A stretch of 64,000 nucleotides of DNA, taken from the NCBI GenBank assembly GCA_964584305.1, contig CAZOZL010000004.1, forward strand, positions 186,001 to 250,000, in the 5' to 3' direction. Both the position numbers and the translations under genes were made by a program. Below are positions 53,037 to 60,634 of the stretch, in pieces (position 1 is the first letter of the stretch; each line of letters opens with the position of its first letter). This DNA is from SB11 sp964584305. GTDB taxonomy: Bacteria; Bacteroidota; Bacteroidia; UBA8524. The notes under the pieces are model-generated. The model was given only the letters and a program-made list of their open reading frames with translations, searched no databases and was not told the DNA's origin.

Positions 53037-53093
53037 ACACCCTCTTACCTTCTCCCTTTTTTAGGGAGAATATCGCGCAAGCCAGTGCTAATT
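53037..53093. repeat. R2 palindromic repeat, copy D (left half only)
   Basis: Matches the first 57 or so bases of copies A-C, including the CTCCCTTTTTTAGGGAGA hairpin, then stops 10 bp before the yraN stop codon. The right half is missing. Confidence 0.75.
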
Positions 53094-53102
53094 TTAAAAC
53101 TC

Positions 53103-53474
53103 TTAAAACTCCATAAGCCAAAAGGCATCTTCAATATGGTGTATCTCTTGTTTGTTTTTATTTAGTATTACCGCCACAATATCAAAACGTATTTCACCCT
53201 CAATAGGGTTTGCTTCTACATACGCATTAGCAGCTTTTTGCAATTGTTTTTGTTTTGCTTTGGTTACTGCCTCTTCTGGGTAGCCAAAATAATCTGTTTC
53301 ACGGGTTTTCACTTCCACAAACACCCAATCGTTCCCTATGCGGGCTATAATATCTACTTCGCTTCTGCCATCTCGCCAGTTTTGGTGTAATATTTCATAA
53401 CCTTTGCTTTTAAGGTGTTCAGTGGCAAGGTTTTCGCCTTGTTTTCCTAATGCAATATGTGGGGCATCACTCAT
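53103..53474 (-). CDS. YraN family protein (UPF0102)
   Basis: A 123-residue predicted nuclease-fold protein. Family text: ALGKQGENLATEHLKSKGYE, LHQNWRDGRSEVDIIARIGN, WVFVEVKTRETDYFGYPEEA, and RFDIVAVIL. The D...EVK arrangement is that of a PD-(D/E)XK Holliday-junction-resolvase-like domain, although activity has not been settled for the family. I take the ATG at 53474. Divergent from lipB with 28 bp between the start codons. Confidence 0.92.
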   Translation of the reverse strand: MSDAPHIALGKQGENLATEHLKSKGYEILHQNWRDGRSEVDIIARIGNDWVFVEVKTRETDYFGYPEEAVTKAKQKQLQKAANAYVEANPIEGEIRFDIVAVILNKNKQEIHHIEDAFWLMEF

Positions 53475-53489
53475 CACAACAAAAATAAC

Positions 53490-53497
53490 TAATTTTG
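53490..53497 (+). promoter_or_regulatory. lipB promoter -7 box
   Basis: TAATTTTG matches TAnnTTTG and ends only 5 nt before the ATG at 53503, so lipB mRNA is predicted to be leaderless. Confidence 0.6.
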
Positions 53498-53502
53498 CAA
53501 CA

Positions 53503-54243
53503 ATGGTAGCAGTAGAGAAAATAGACTTAGGTATAATAGATTATAAAGAAGCATGGGACTATCAGGAAAAACTGTTTGCCAAAAATGTGGAGCTAAAATT
53601 TCAGCATAGGCAGAAAGAAATTTCAGTGTCCTCAGCAGTCAACGGTCAACAGTCTACGGAGAAGCCTGCTACTAAAAACCATCTGCTATTTTGTGAACAT
53701 CCTCATGTTTATACTTTAGGCAAAAGTGGTAAACCTGAGCATTTATTGGCAGATGAAGAGAGACTAAAAGCCATTGATGCTACCTACTATAAAATTAATC
53801 GTGGGGGGGATATTACTTATCATGGGTATGGGCAAATGGTAGTATATCCTATTTGGGATTTGGAAACCTATTTTTATACTGATATTCACCGTTTTTTGCG
53901 TGAGTTGGAAGAGGCTGTAATACAAACTATGGCAGATTTTGGCATTAAAGCAGGCAGAGTAGAAGGCTTAACTGGTGTGTGGATGGACGGTGATAATCCC
54001 GCTAAAACACGCAAAATATGTGCTATGGGCGTGCGGTGTAGCCGATGGATTACCATGCACGGCATTGCACTAAATGTGAATACAGACCTAAACTACTTTA
54101 ACCACATTATACCCTGTGGTATTGGCGATAAGGCAGTTACCAGCATGAAAAAGGAACTAAACCGACAGATTGACCTGACAGAAGTGAAGCAAAAATTCGC
54201 TTATCGGTTATCACAGCAGTTTGGTATAGAGTTTATAGCTTAA
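53503..54243 (+). CDS. lipB: Lipoyl(octanoyl) transferase
   Basis: Transfers octanoate from acyl-carrier protein to lipoyl domains; 246 residues. Motifs: LLFCEHPHVYTLGKSGKPEH, RGGDITYHGYGQMVVYPI, the lysine region KICAMGVRCSRWITMHGIAL, and the catalytic Cys (about 205) in HIIPCGIGDKAVTSM. The start at 53503 is set by the promoter box; longer versions would run into yraN. Residues about 40-58 (ISVSSAVNGQQSTEKPATK) are a low-complexity insert encoded by a CAGTCAACGGTCAACAGTC repeat (53636-53654), placed in a variable linker before the core. lipA is not adjacent. Confidence 0.96.
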   Translation: MVAVEKIDLGIIDYKEAWDYQEKLFAKNVELKFQHRQKEISVSSAVNGQQSTEKPATKNHLLFCEHPHVYTLGKSGKPEHLLADEERLKAIDATYYKINRGGDITYHGYGQMVVYPIWDLETYFYTDIHRFLRELEEAVIQTMADFGIKAGRVEGLTGVWMDGDNPAKTRKICAMGVRCSRWITMHGIALNVNTDLNYFNHIIPCGIGDKAVTSMKKELNRQIDLTEVKQKFAYRLSQQFGIEFIA

Positions 54244-54303
54244 ACAGTGTAATAATTATATATTGCACCTAATAAAATTTTAAACTACCTCAAAAAAGAT
54301 ACT

Positions 54304-54909
54304 ATGAAACGTTCTACCATTATTATTATAGCAGTTATTGCCCTTATAGCCATCTCTTTCTTTTGGGTAAAAGGGACTTATAATGGTTTTATAACCAAAG
54401 ACGAAGTTGTCAAAAAAGCATGGGCAGATGTGCAAAGTTCTTATCAGCGCAGAGCAGACCTTATCCCTAACCTGCAATCTATTATAGAAGGAGCTGCTGA
54501 TTTTGAGCGTGGTACATTAACTGATGTGGTTGAAGCTCGTGCAAAAGCTACACAAACAACCATAAGTGCCGATGCTTTAACGCCAGAAAATATACAAAAA
54601 TTTCAAGCTGCGCAAAGTCAACTAACTGGTGCTTTAAGCCGACTATTGGTAACTGTTGAACGATATCCTCAATTAACTGCAACACAAGGTTTCAGAGATT
54701 TTCAAATACAGTTAGAAGGCACAGAGAATAGGATAAATAGAGCACGTGATGTGTTTAATGAGAAAGTACAGCACTATAATATTGCAACCCGTAAATTCCC
54801 TAGCAACATTTTTGCGGGTATGTTCGGCTTCTTTCCTAAAGGAAATTTTGAAGCTGATGCAGGTGCTCAAAATGCTCCTAAAATTGATTTTAAAAAAGAT
54901 AAAAAATAA
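54304..54909 (+). CDS. lemA: LemA family protein
   Basis: A 201-residue membrane-anchored helical protein. N-terminal anchor STIIIIAVIALIAISFFW, then the LemA domain with DEVVKKAWADVQSSYQRRAD and LIPNLQSI, and the late text YNIATRKFPSNIFAGMFGFF. Heads a three-gene operon with two TPM-domain proteins (spacings 2 bp and an 8-bp overlap), a conserved pairing in Bacteroidota. Function unsettled; an envelope role is likely. Confidence 0.93.
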   Translation: MKRSTIIIIAVIALIAISFFWVKGTYNGFITKDEVVKKAWADVQSSYQRRADLIPNLQSIIEGAADFERGTLTDVVEARAKATQTTISADALTPENIQKFQAAQSQLTGALSRLLVTVERYPQLTATQGFRDFQIQLEGTENRINRARDVFNEKVQHYNIATRKFPSNIFAGMFGFFPKGNFEADAGAQNAPKIDFKKDKK

Positions 54910-54911
54910 CT

Positions 54912-55364
54912 ATGTTTTTTGAAGGAAAACCAATGCTTACCAAAGAGCAGCAAGAGCAAATTATTGCCTCTATTGAGGCTGCTGAATTGCAAACCAGTGG
55001 CGAGGTAAAAGTGCATATTGAACCTTATTGCAAAACAGAACCTATGCAAAGGGCTTTGCAGGTGTTTGATAAATTAGAGTTACACAAAACAAAACAACGT
55101 AACGGTGTATTGTTTTATATGGCTTTTAAAGACCATAAATTTGCCATTTTGGGCGATAAGGGAATTCACGAAAAAGTAGGTCAAAACTTTTGGGATAGCA
55201 CCAAAGAACTTATGGCAGGATATTTTAAAAACAAGCAAGTGGCAGAAGGGATTAGTGAAGGTATTAAAATGGCAGGTGAGCAATTAAAAAACCACTTTCC
55301 CTACCAAAGTGATGATACAAACGAGTTGGATAACGATATTTCATTTGGAGGTGCTGATGCGTAA
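54912..55364 (+). CDS. TPM domain protein, soluble
   Basis: A 150-residue protein carrying only a TPM (YgcG/TLP18.3-type) domain: IIASIEAAELQTSGEVKVHI, VLFYMAFKDHKFAILGDKGI and GYFKNKQVAEGISEGIKMAG. No signal peptide or membrane helix. Starting at MFFEGKPMLTKEQ from 54912 or at the inner ATG is equally plausible. The acidic tail overlaps the start of the next gene by 8 bp. It probably works with LemA and the exported TPM protein that follows. Confidence 0.85.
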   Translation: MFFEGKPMLTKEQQEQIIASIEAAELQTSGEVKVHIEPYCKTEPMQRALQVFDKLELHKTKQRNGVLFYMAFKDHKFAILGDKGIHEKVGQNFWDSTKELMAGYFKNKQVAEGISEGIKMAGEQLKNHFPYQSDDTNELDNDISFGGADA

Positions 55365-56079
55365 ACTATTACTTGTTACACTATCATTGCTATTTATATC
55401 TCCAATTTTTGCAAAAGAAATTCCTAAAAAATCTAATAAGTTAGTTAATGACTATGCTAAAGTTTTAAGCAAAAATCAAAAAGCAACACTTGAAAATATG
55501 TTGCTTGCTTATTATGACAGCACAAGTAACCAAATTGCAATAGTGATTGAAAGCGACTTAGGCGGCGATGAACCTTTTACCCGTAGTGTTGATATTGCAG
55601 AAAAATGGGGCATTGGTGGTGAAGAGAATGATAATGGTGTGCTGGTTTATGTAGCTATTAATGAACGTAAACTGTTTATTCAAGTAGGGCGAGGCTTAGA
55701 AGGTGCTATACCCGATGCACTTGTAGGCAGAATTATAGATTACGAAATTAAGCCTAATTTTAAAACGGGTAATTATTATGAAGGGCTTTATGCTGGCGTT
55801 GACGCTATTGCAAAAGCTGCCGCAGGAGAGTATAAAGCTGGAAAAAGAAAACATAAAAGAAAGAAAGGGTTTCCTAAAGGGATAGTCTTTATACTTATTA
55901 TTGCTGGTGTTGTACTTCTTGGAGGTGGCAGAAGAGGTGGAGGGTCTGGTACTTATGGAAGACGTAGCTACGGTGGCGGGTTTGTTGGCGGTGGTTTTGG
56001 TGGTAGCGGAGGCGGTGGCGGCTTCGGAGGATTTGGCGGAGGTAGTTTTGGCGGTGGCGGTGCAGGTGGAAGCTGGTAA
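55357..56079 (+). CDS. Exported TPM domain protein, YgcG-like, glycine-rich tail
   Basis: A 240-residue protein. Signal peptide MRKLLLVTLSLLFISPIFA. TPM domain from about 20 to 155 (LVNDYAKVLSKNQKATLENM, VLVYVAINERKLFIQVGRGL, EGAIPDALVGRIIDYEIKPN), then a basic stretch, a membrane helix (GIVFILIIAGVVLLGG) and a tail of about 50 residues that is almost all Gly, Ser and aromatic residues, ending AGGSW. This is the standard YgcG layout. I take the ATG at 55357, which overlaps the previous gene and opens with the signal peptide. Third gene of the lemA operon. Confidence 0.93.
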   Translation: MRKLLLVTLSLLFISPIFAKEIPKKSNKLVNDYAKVLSKNQKATLENMLLAYYDSTSNQIAIVIESDLGGDEPFTRSVDIAEKWGIGGEENDNGVLVYVAINERKLFIQVGRGLEGAIPDALVGRIIDYEIKPNFKTGNYYEGLYAGVDAIAKAAAGEYKAGKRKHKRKKGFPKGIVFILIIAGVVLLGGGRRGGGSGTYGRRSYGGGFVGGGFGGSGGGGGFGGFGGGSFGGGGAGGSW

Positions 56080-56133
56080 AATAGTAGTAGTACCCTTTTG
56101 TGGCTAATGCCAATTGCCAAATAAATTAATACC

Positions 56134-56865
56134 ATGTTAGACAAGATAAACTTTGAAAAACTATTGGTATTGGATATTGAGACAGTACCTCAGCAACCCG
56201 ATTTTCATGATTTAGATGAAAAATTAAAAGAACTTTGGGTAAAAAAAGCGGAAACGTTTATAAAAAATAATGAAAGTCCTACCCCTGCCGAAGCCTATAA
56301 CAGGGCAGGTATATATGCTGAATTTGGTAAAATAGTATGTATTTCTTTCGGTATTTTTGTACAAGATAGTGGTACAGAGTGTGGTTATACCTTTCGTATA
56401 AAATCAATAGCCAATCAAAACGAAAAAGAGTTATTACAAGAATTTGCCCACCTATTAAGCAGTAAATTTAATAGAGGCAATGATTTACTGTGCGGGCATA
56501 ATGCTAAAGAGTTTGACTTCCCCTATATGTGTAGGCGTATGTTGGTGAATGGCATCAAAATCCCATTTATACTTAACAATCAAGGTAAAAAACCTTGGGA
56601 AGTACCACATATTGATACTATGGAACTATGGAAATTTGGCGACTATAAAAACTATACTTCCTTAGAACTTTTAGCTACTATTTTCAACATCCCTACACCC
56701 AAAGATGATATTGATGGTAGCATGGTGGGTGATATTTTTTGGAAGTTAAACGAGTTAGACCGCATAAAAACATATTGCCAAAAAGATGTGGTTACTGTTG
56801 CACAATTGCTACTTCGCTATCGTGGTTTGCCTTTGCTTAGTGATGAAAACATTACTTTTGCCTGA
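56134..56865 (+). CDS. Predicted 3'-5' exonuclease (DnaQ/PolB-exonuclease-like)
   Basis: A 243-residue RNase H-fold exonuclease. The DEDD residues fit LLVLDIETVPQQPDFHDLDE (motif I Asp, Glu), LLCGHNAKEFDFPYMCRRML (motif II Asp) and RIKTYCQKDVVTVAQLLLRY (motif III Asp). The text FHDLDEKLKELWVKKAETF is a conserved Bacteroidota feature. It probably acts on DNA ends, but its role is unknown. Stands between the lemA operon and a methyltransferase gene 15 bp downstream. Confidence 0.88.
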   Translation: MLDKINFEKLLVLDIETVPQQPDFHDLDEKLKELWVKKAETFIKNNESPTPAEAYNRAGIYAEFGKIVCISFGIFVQDSGTECGYTFRIKSIANQNEKELLQEFAHLLSSKFNRGNDLLCGHNAKEFDFPYMCRRMLVNGIKIPFILNNQGKKPWEVPHIDTMELWKFGDYKNYTSLELLATIFNIPTPKDDIDGSMVGDIFWKLNELDRIKTYCQKDVVTVAQLLLRYRGLPLLSDENITFA

Positions 56866-56880
56866 AATTTTTAGAATACC

Positions 56881-57753
56881 TTGAAACTAATTACCCCAAA
56901 ACACTGGCAGCAGTACGAACTGATAGACTGTGGCAATTTTGAAAAATTAGAACGTTTTGGCAGCCATGTCTTAGTTCGCCCTGAACCACAAGCCATTTGG
57001 GATAAAAAACTATCAAAAAACGAGTGGAAAAAAATACAACACGCCCATTTCTCGCAAACGGCAAGCCATAAAGGCAATTGGAAAAAAGCAAAGCAAATAC
57101 CTGATAACTGGACTTTAGAGTATGTTTATAAAAACAAAAAACTATGTTTTAAACTTGCTCTAACAGCTTTTAAGCACGTGGGCATATTCCCCGAGCAGGC
57201 AGAGAACTGGGATTTTATTATTGATAGTATTTCTAAGTTTAAAACAAAAGAGCCTAAAGTATTAAATTTATTTGCCTACACTGGCGGGGCATCATTAGCA
57301 GCAAAAGCTGCGGGTGCTGATGTGATACACGTAGATAGTGTGAAGCAAGTGGTGGGTTGGGCAAAGGAGAATATGCAGTTAAGCCGACTGAACAATATAC
57401 GGTGGACGGTAGAGGATGCCGCTAAATTTGTGAAACGTGAAGTGAAACGAGGCAAAAAATACAACGGCATTATTTTAGACCCGCCTGCTTATGGTATTGG
57501 TGCTAATGGTGAACGCTGGAAATTAGAAGAAAGCATAAACGATTTATTACGAGATGTAGCACAGCTGCTTGACCCTAAGGAAAATTTTTTGGTACTTAAT
57601 ACTTACTCATTAGGTTTTTCAGCCTTGATAATCGAAAATTTAATGAATAGCCATTTCTCGAAATTTAAAAACCGTGAGGTGGGCGAGTTATATCTTAATA
57701 CAAAATTGGGAATAAAATTACCATTAGGAGTATTTGCACGGTTAAATAGCTAA
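56881..57753 (+). CDS. Class I SAM-dependent methyltransferase, RlmI/RlmK-like
   Basis: A 290-residue methyltransferase starting from a TTG at 56881; no ATG is placed better, and the text MKLITPKHWQQYELIDCGNF is family-like. SAM motif I is in VLNLFAYTGGASLAAKAAGA, motif II acidic residue in DVIHVDSVKQVVGWAKENMQ, and the catalytic-loop motif in IILDPPAYGIGANGERWKLE. The DPPAY/F motif and order resemble the 23S rRNA cytosine methyltransferases RlmI/RlmK, but the N-terminal PUA domain is not evident, so the substrate is uncertain. Probably co-transcribed with the exonuclease. Confidence 0.87.
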   Translation: MKLITPKHWQQYELIDCGNFEKLERFGSHVLVRPEPQAIWDKKLSKNEWKKIQHAHFSQTASHKGNWKKAKQIPDNWTLEYVYKNKKLCFKLALTAFKHVGIFPEQAENWDFIIDSISKFKTKEPKVLNLFAYTGGASLAAKAAGADVIHVDSVKQVVGWAKENMQLSRLNNIRWTVEDAAKFVKREVKRGKKYNGIILDPPAYGIGANGERWKLEESINDLLRDVAQLLDPKENFLVLNTYSLGFSALIIENLMNSHFSKFKNREVGELYLNTKLGIKLPLGVFARLNS

Positions 57754-57788
57754 TTCTTTGGCATTTTTTTAGCAATAGTCTATTCACT

Positions 57789-58388
57789 ATGAAAACTATA
57801 ATTAAACTATTGCTAATTAGTTCACCCCTTATTATTCTTAACAGTTGTCTTATTACCTACAATAAAAGTGGGAGAGAATACACTAACCCAAGCTACCAAA
57901 AACTCTCTTATGATACAGTGTCAGTTTTGTATTTTACTCATTTACAGCCTAATATAAGTAGTTTGGCGACTACTGAAGTTGAAAATATTTTAAAGGAGTG
58001 TAATAACATTATAACAATAAACGCTTATAAAACTGAAGAGTACTTGCAAAGGGCAGGTTTATTTGTATTGCCCCAACGTTTTACAAAAGTGCTTGCGGAC
58101 TCATTAAAAAATATACTTCCTAGCAGGTACTTGCTTAGAGGTAATGTTAACCAATGGGAAAACCCAATACTCGGTGATATTCCCGAAGGACCTAAAATAA
58201 ATATTACTTATGAGTTATGGGATTTGCGAAAAGGAGAATTAGTATGGACTTTTTCTGGTGGTGAAACATCAACTTCTTCTGCATTTTTAATTATTAGAGC
58301 TAGAAAAGCATCCACTCAAATGAATCGACTAACAAAGAGAGCCTTTAAAACATGGCAGGGTTTATGTGTTTTTCCAGTAGAAGAATAG
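57789..58388 (+). CDS. Lipoprotein of unknown function
   Basis: A 199-residue lipoprotein with lipobox LNSC (Cys about residue 20). The mature part contains LRGNVNQWENPILGDIPEGP and ITYELWDLRKGELVWTFSGG, which recall periplasmic lipoproteins that bind or assemble surface structures, but I cannot name the family. Ends 2 bp from the convergent DnaJ-like gene. Confidence 0.7.
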   Translation: MKTIIKLLLISSPLIILNSCLITYNKSGREYTNPSYQKLSYDTVSVLYFTHLQPNISSLATTEVENILKECNNIITINAYKTEEYLQRAGLFVLPQRFTKVLADSLKNILPSRYLLRGNVNQWENPILGDIPEGPKINITYELWDLRKGELVWTFSGGETSTSSAFLIIRARKASTQMNRLTKRAFKTWQGLCVFPVEE

Positions 58389-58390
58389 GC

Positions 58391-59287
58391 TCAAATATCT
58401 AATACATCACTATACCCTATTATCTTGTATATGTATGGATTTATGCTTGAGTATTTTATCTCTACTTCTATGTTAAAATCGCCATAATATTTACTTCCAA
58501 TATCTAAATTTTTTATAATAATTTTGCCATCCACTTTATATTTCAAATATAAAATATCAGCCTTTCTATCATTATACATAATACCTGTTGTGGTTTTCCC
58601 AAAACTACTTAGCTGCAACTGTTTGTAATATGTGGGGGCGTTAAAAGAAAAACTCATCATTAAAAAAATATACATCATAAAAAAAGCGGTAATTCTATTA
58701 CGAATATTAAACCCAAAAGGTTTCTTACTATTTTGGGCATTCCACTTTAAAAATAGCGATTTAAGAAAAAATACCAGCACATGTAATGAAAGTATATAAG
58801 CCGAAAATATCTTAAAAAAAGCTGCTTGCATACCATTATCCCCATCATATATATACCAGTTGTTTAGTATTACTATTAGTGAAATAATTGTGGCTATAAT
58901 TGCTATGCTATATCGCCACTTATACGGTATTTTTTGTTTGGCTTTTTCGTACGCCTGTTGTATTTCTCGTTTCTCTTTTTCTTTTATCCGTTGGCGCATT
59001 CGTTTCACTTGCGCACGCCTTTTTGCTTTTTTCTCTTCTTTGGTTTCTACTTTTTGGTAGGTATAAAATCCTGATAGTTTTAAATCATAATTCCGTTTTT
59101 TCTCCTCATCGCTCAATACATTATAGGCAGCTACCATCTCTTTAAACAGTTCTTCCACTTGGGGCTTGTTCGGGTTTCTATCAGGGTGGTATTGCATTGC
59201 CAATTGCCTAAATTTTGCCCTCACCTCATCAATTGAAGCATAGTTTTTCAACCCTAATATGTTATATAAATTTTCCGATTGGGGCAT
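58391..59287 (-). CDS. J-domain membrane protein
   Basis: A 298-residue protein. N-terminal J-domain (residues 5-70) with HPD at 34-36 in MQYHPDRNPNKPQ, then a strongly basic coiled segment (KRRAQVKRMRQRIKEKEKRE). About four membrane helices follow (IAIIATIISLIVILNNWYIY, IFSAYILSLHVLVFFLKSLF, FFMMYIFLMMSFSF), with a C-terminal soluble tail of about 80 residues. It would recruit DnaK at the inner membrane; the partner is unknown. It is a second J-protein in this window, unrelated in layout to the one at 24.8 kb. Confidence 0.85.
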   Translation of the reverse strand: MPQSENLYNILGLKNYASIDEVRAKFRQLAMQYHPDRNPNKPQVEELFKEMVAAYNVLSDEEKKRNYDLKLSGFYTYQKVETKEEKKAKRRAQVKRMRQRIKEKEKREIQQAYEKAKQKIPYKWRYSIAIIATIISLIVILNNWYIYDGDNGMQAAFFKIFSAYILSLHVLVFFLKSLFLKWNAQNSKKPFGFNIRNRITAFFMMYIFLMMSFSFNAPTYYKQLQLSSFGKTTTGIMYNDRKADILYLKYKVDGKIIIKNLDIGSKYYGDFNIEVEIKYSSINPYIYKIIGYSDVLDI

Positions 59288-59309
59288 CCGCCTATAATAA
59301 GATTTGTGG

Positions 59310-59317
59310 TATTTTTG
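59310..59317 (+). promoter_or_regulatory. Promoter -7 box for the thioredoxin-like lipoprotein
   Basis: TATTTTTG matches TAnnTTTG, 23 nt before the ATG at 59341. Confidence 0.5.
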
Positions 59318-59340
59318 TTTTCAAAGTTATTAGTTACCTT

Positions 59341-59847
59341 ATGATTATTAAAACACAACGTACAATATTTTCATACATTATATTTATATCATTAATTACC
59401 TTAGTTTCTTGCAAAATGTTTTCTACCCACAAAAATAACGCCCCAAGAGGCACACACACTCGTGAAATATTAAACGATACTGCTACCTGCCCCTGGTATG
59501 CAAGCGGTTATAGTGATTATACACCTGATGCAGAAGCTGTAACCCAGCTAAACAATGGTTTTACTGCCGAGCATGAAATTTTAGTATTTGGAGGTACTTG
59601 GTGTGGTGATACTAAAAATTTATTGCCCAAGTTTTATAAGGTTATGGATGCTATGGCTACCTCACCAAAAATAAAAATGGTATTAGTAGATACCGATAGA
59701 GAAAGCGGTGAAGGCATTGAAAAAAGTTATGATATAGCCTTTGTTCCTACTTTTATAGTGTTAAAAAATGGGAAAGAAATTGGGCGAGTGATAGAAACTG
59801 TTACCAAAAGTATTGAAGCTGATTTAGCAGCTATTTTACTTAAATAG
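59341..59847 (+). CDS. Thioredoxin-fold lipoprotein with single active-site cysteine
   Basis: A 168-residue lipoprotein (signal helix FSYIIFISLITLVSC, Cys 24). Residues about 60-165 form a thioredoxin fold: ILVFGGTWCGDTKNLLPKFY, VLVDTDRESGEGIEKSYDI and the cis-Pro loop FVPTFIVLKNGKEIGRVIET. The redox motif is WCGDT, so the second Cys of CxxC is missing. This variant is known among Bacteroidota proteins and suggests a monothiol or non-redox role. The ATG at 59341 follows a -7 box. The 3' end overlaps the convergent rhomboid gene by 8 bp. Confidence 0.85.
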   Translation: MIIKTQRTIFSYIIFISLITLVSCKMFSTHKNNAPRGTHTREILNDTATCPWYASGYSDYTPDAEAVTQLNNGFTAEHEILVFGGTWCGDTKNLLPKFYKVMDAMATSPKIKMVLVDTDRESGEGIEKSYDIAFVPTFIVLKNGKEIGRVIETVTKSIEADLAAILLK

Positions 59848-60553
59848 TATCGCCTTCATCGTTTTTACGGAAATGGTAACGGTATAGCTTTATGGGCTTG
59901 CGGGGTTGTTCCTCTTTTTCATCCATGCTGTCTTCAAGCCAATAAGGGTCGCTATCATCAGGTTCTTCTAAAATAATTTCTTTTGGTGCAATCGATGCAC
60001 CATAATGGCGATAAAACCATGCCGTTACAGTACCCGCAAGAGCCCCTGCTAAATGTCCCTCCCAAGAGATATGCTCTTCAATAGGGAAAATACCCCAAAT
60101 TAAACTTCCATACAGAAATACCACCAACAACGATAAGGTGAGCAAATTGGCATTACGACGTATTAACCCACTAAAAAATAAAAAGGCTGCCAAACCATAT
60201 ACAAAACCACTTGCACCAATATGGTAAGAAGGTCGGCCTATTATCCACAGCCACAAACCCGAAGCCACCCATATATAAATAGATACTTCCCAGCTTATTT
60301 TTCTATAAAAATAAAACAGCATAGTACCCAATACCAATAAAGGTACAGAGTTATTAAATAAGTGTAAAATATCTCCATGCACAAACGGATATAAAAATAT
60401 GCCTTTCAAGCCTGATACTGTTCTTGGATAAACGCCATAATCTCCAAAGTCAAGATTAAATAAAGTTTCTACTCCAAATATTCCCCACATTACTGCAACA
60501 AATAGTAAAGAGATTAAAAAACTATCTTTTATTTTATTAAATTCTTTTTTCAC
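59840..60553 (-). CDS. Rhomboid family intramembrane serine protease
   Basis: A 237-residue membrane protease with six helices. Catalytic Ser115 is in the GASG motif of HIGASGFVYGLAAF and His167 is in WEGHLAGALAG. The helix-2 oxyanion residues are in HGDILHLFNNSVPLL. The start is a GTG at 60553. The acidic C-terminal tail (EEPDDSDPYWLEDSMDEKEE) is cytoplasmic. Substrates unknown. Overlaps the thioredoxin-like gene at its 3' end. Confidence 0.95.
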   Translation of the reverse strand: MKKEFNKIKDSFLISLLFVAVMWGIFGVETLFNLDFGDYGVYPRTVSGLKGIFLYPFVHGDILHLFNNSVPLLVLGTMLFYFYRKISWEVSIYIWVASGLWLWIIGRPSYHIGASGFVYGLAAFLFFSGLIRRNANLLTLSLLVVFLYGSLIWGIFPIEEHISWEGHLAGALAGTVTAWFYRHYGASIAPKEIILEEPDDSDPYWLEDSMDEKEEQPRKPIKLYRYHFRKNDEGDTI

Positions 60554-60634
60554 AACTAAAATCTTATCAATAGCAATTTACTAAAACTATGCTAAAATGC
60601 CTACAAGATGTAAATTTGCAATAAAACTCACTAT

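Noticed and set aside
52170..53093. Regularly spaced repeats suggesting a CRISPR array
   Set aside because: The units are 109-115 bp with internal hairpins, only two or so per side, and the spacer is the same sequence both times. No cas genes are present.
55898..56113. Open frames on both strands over the glycine-rich tail of the YgcG-like protein
   Set aside because: They are products of the repetitive GGN codons; the YgcG frame explains the region.
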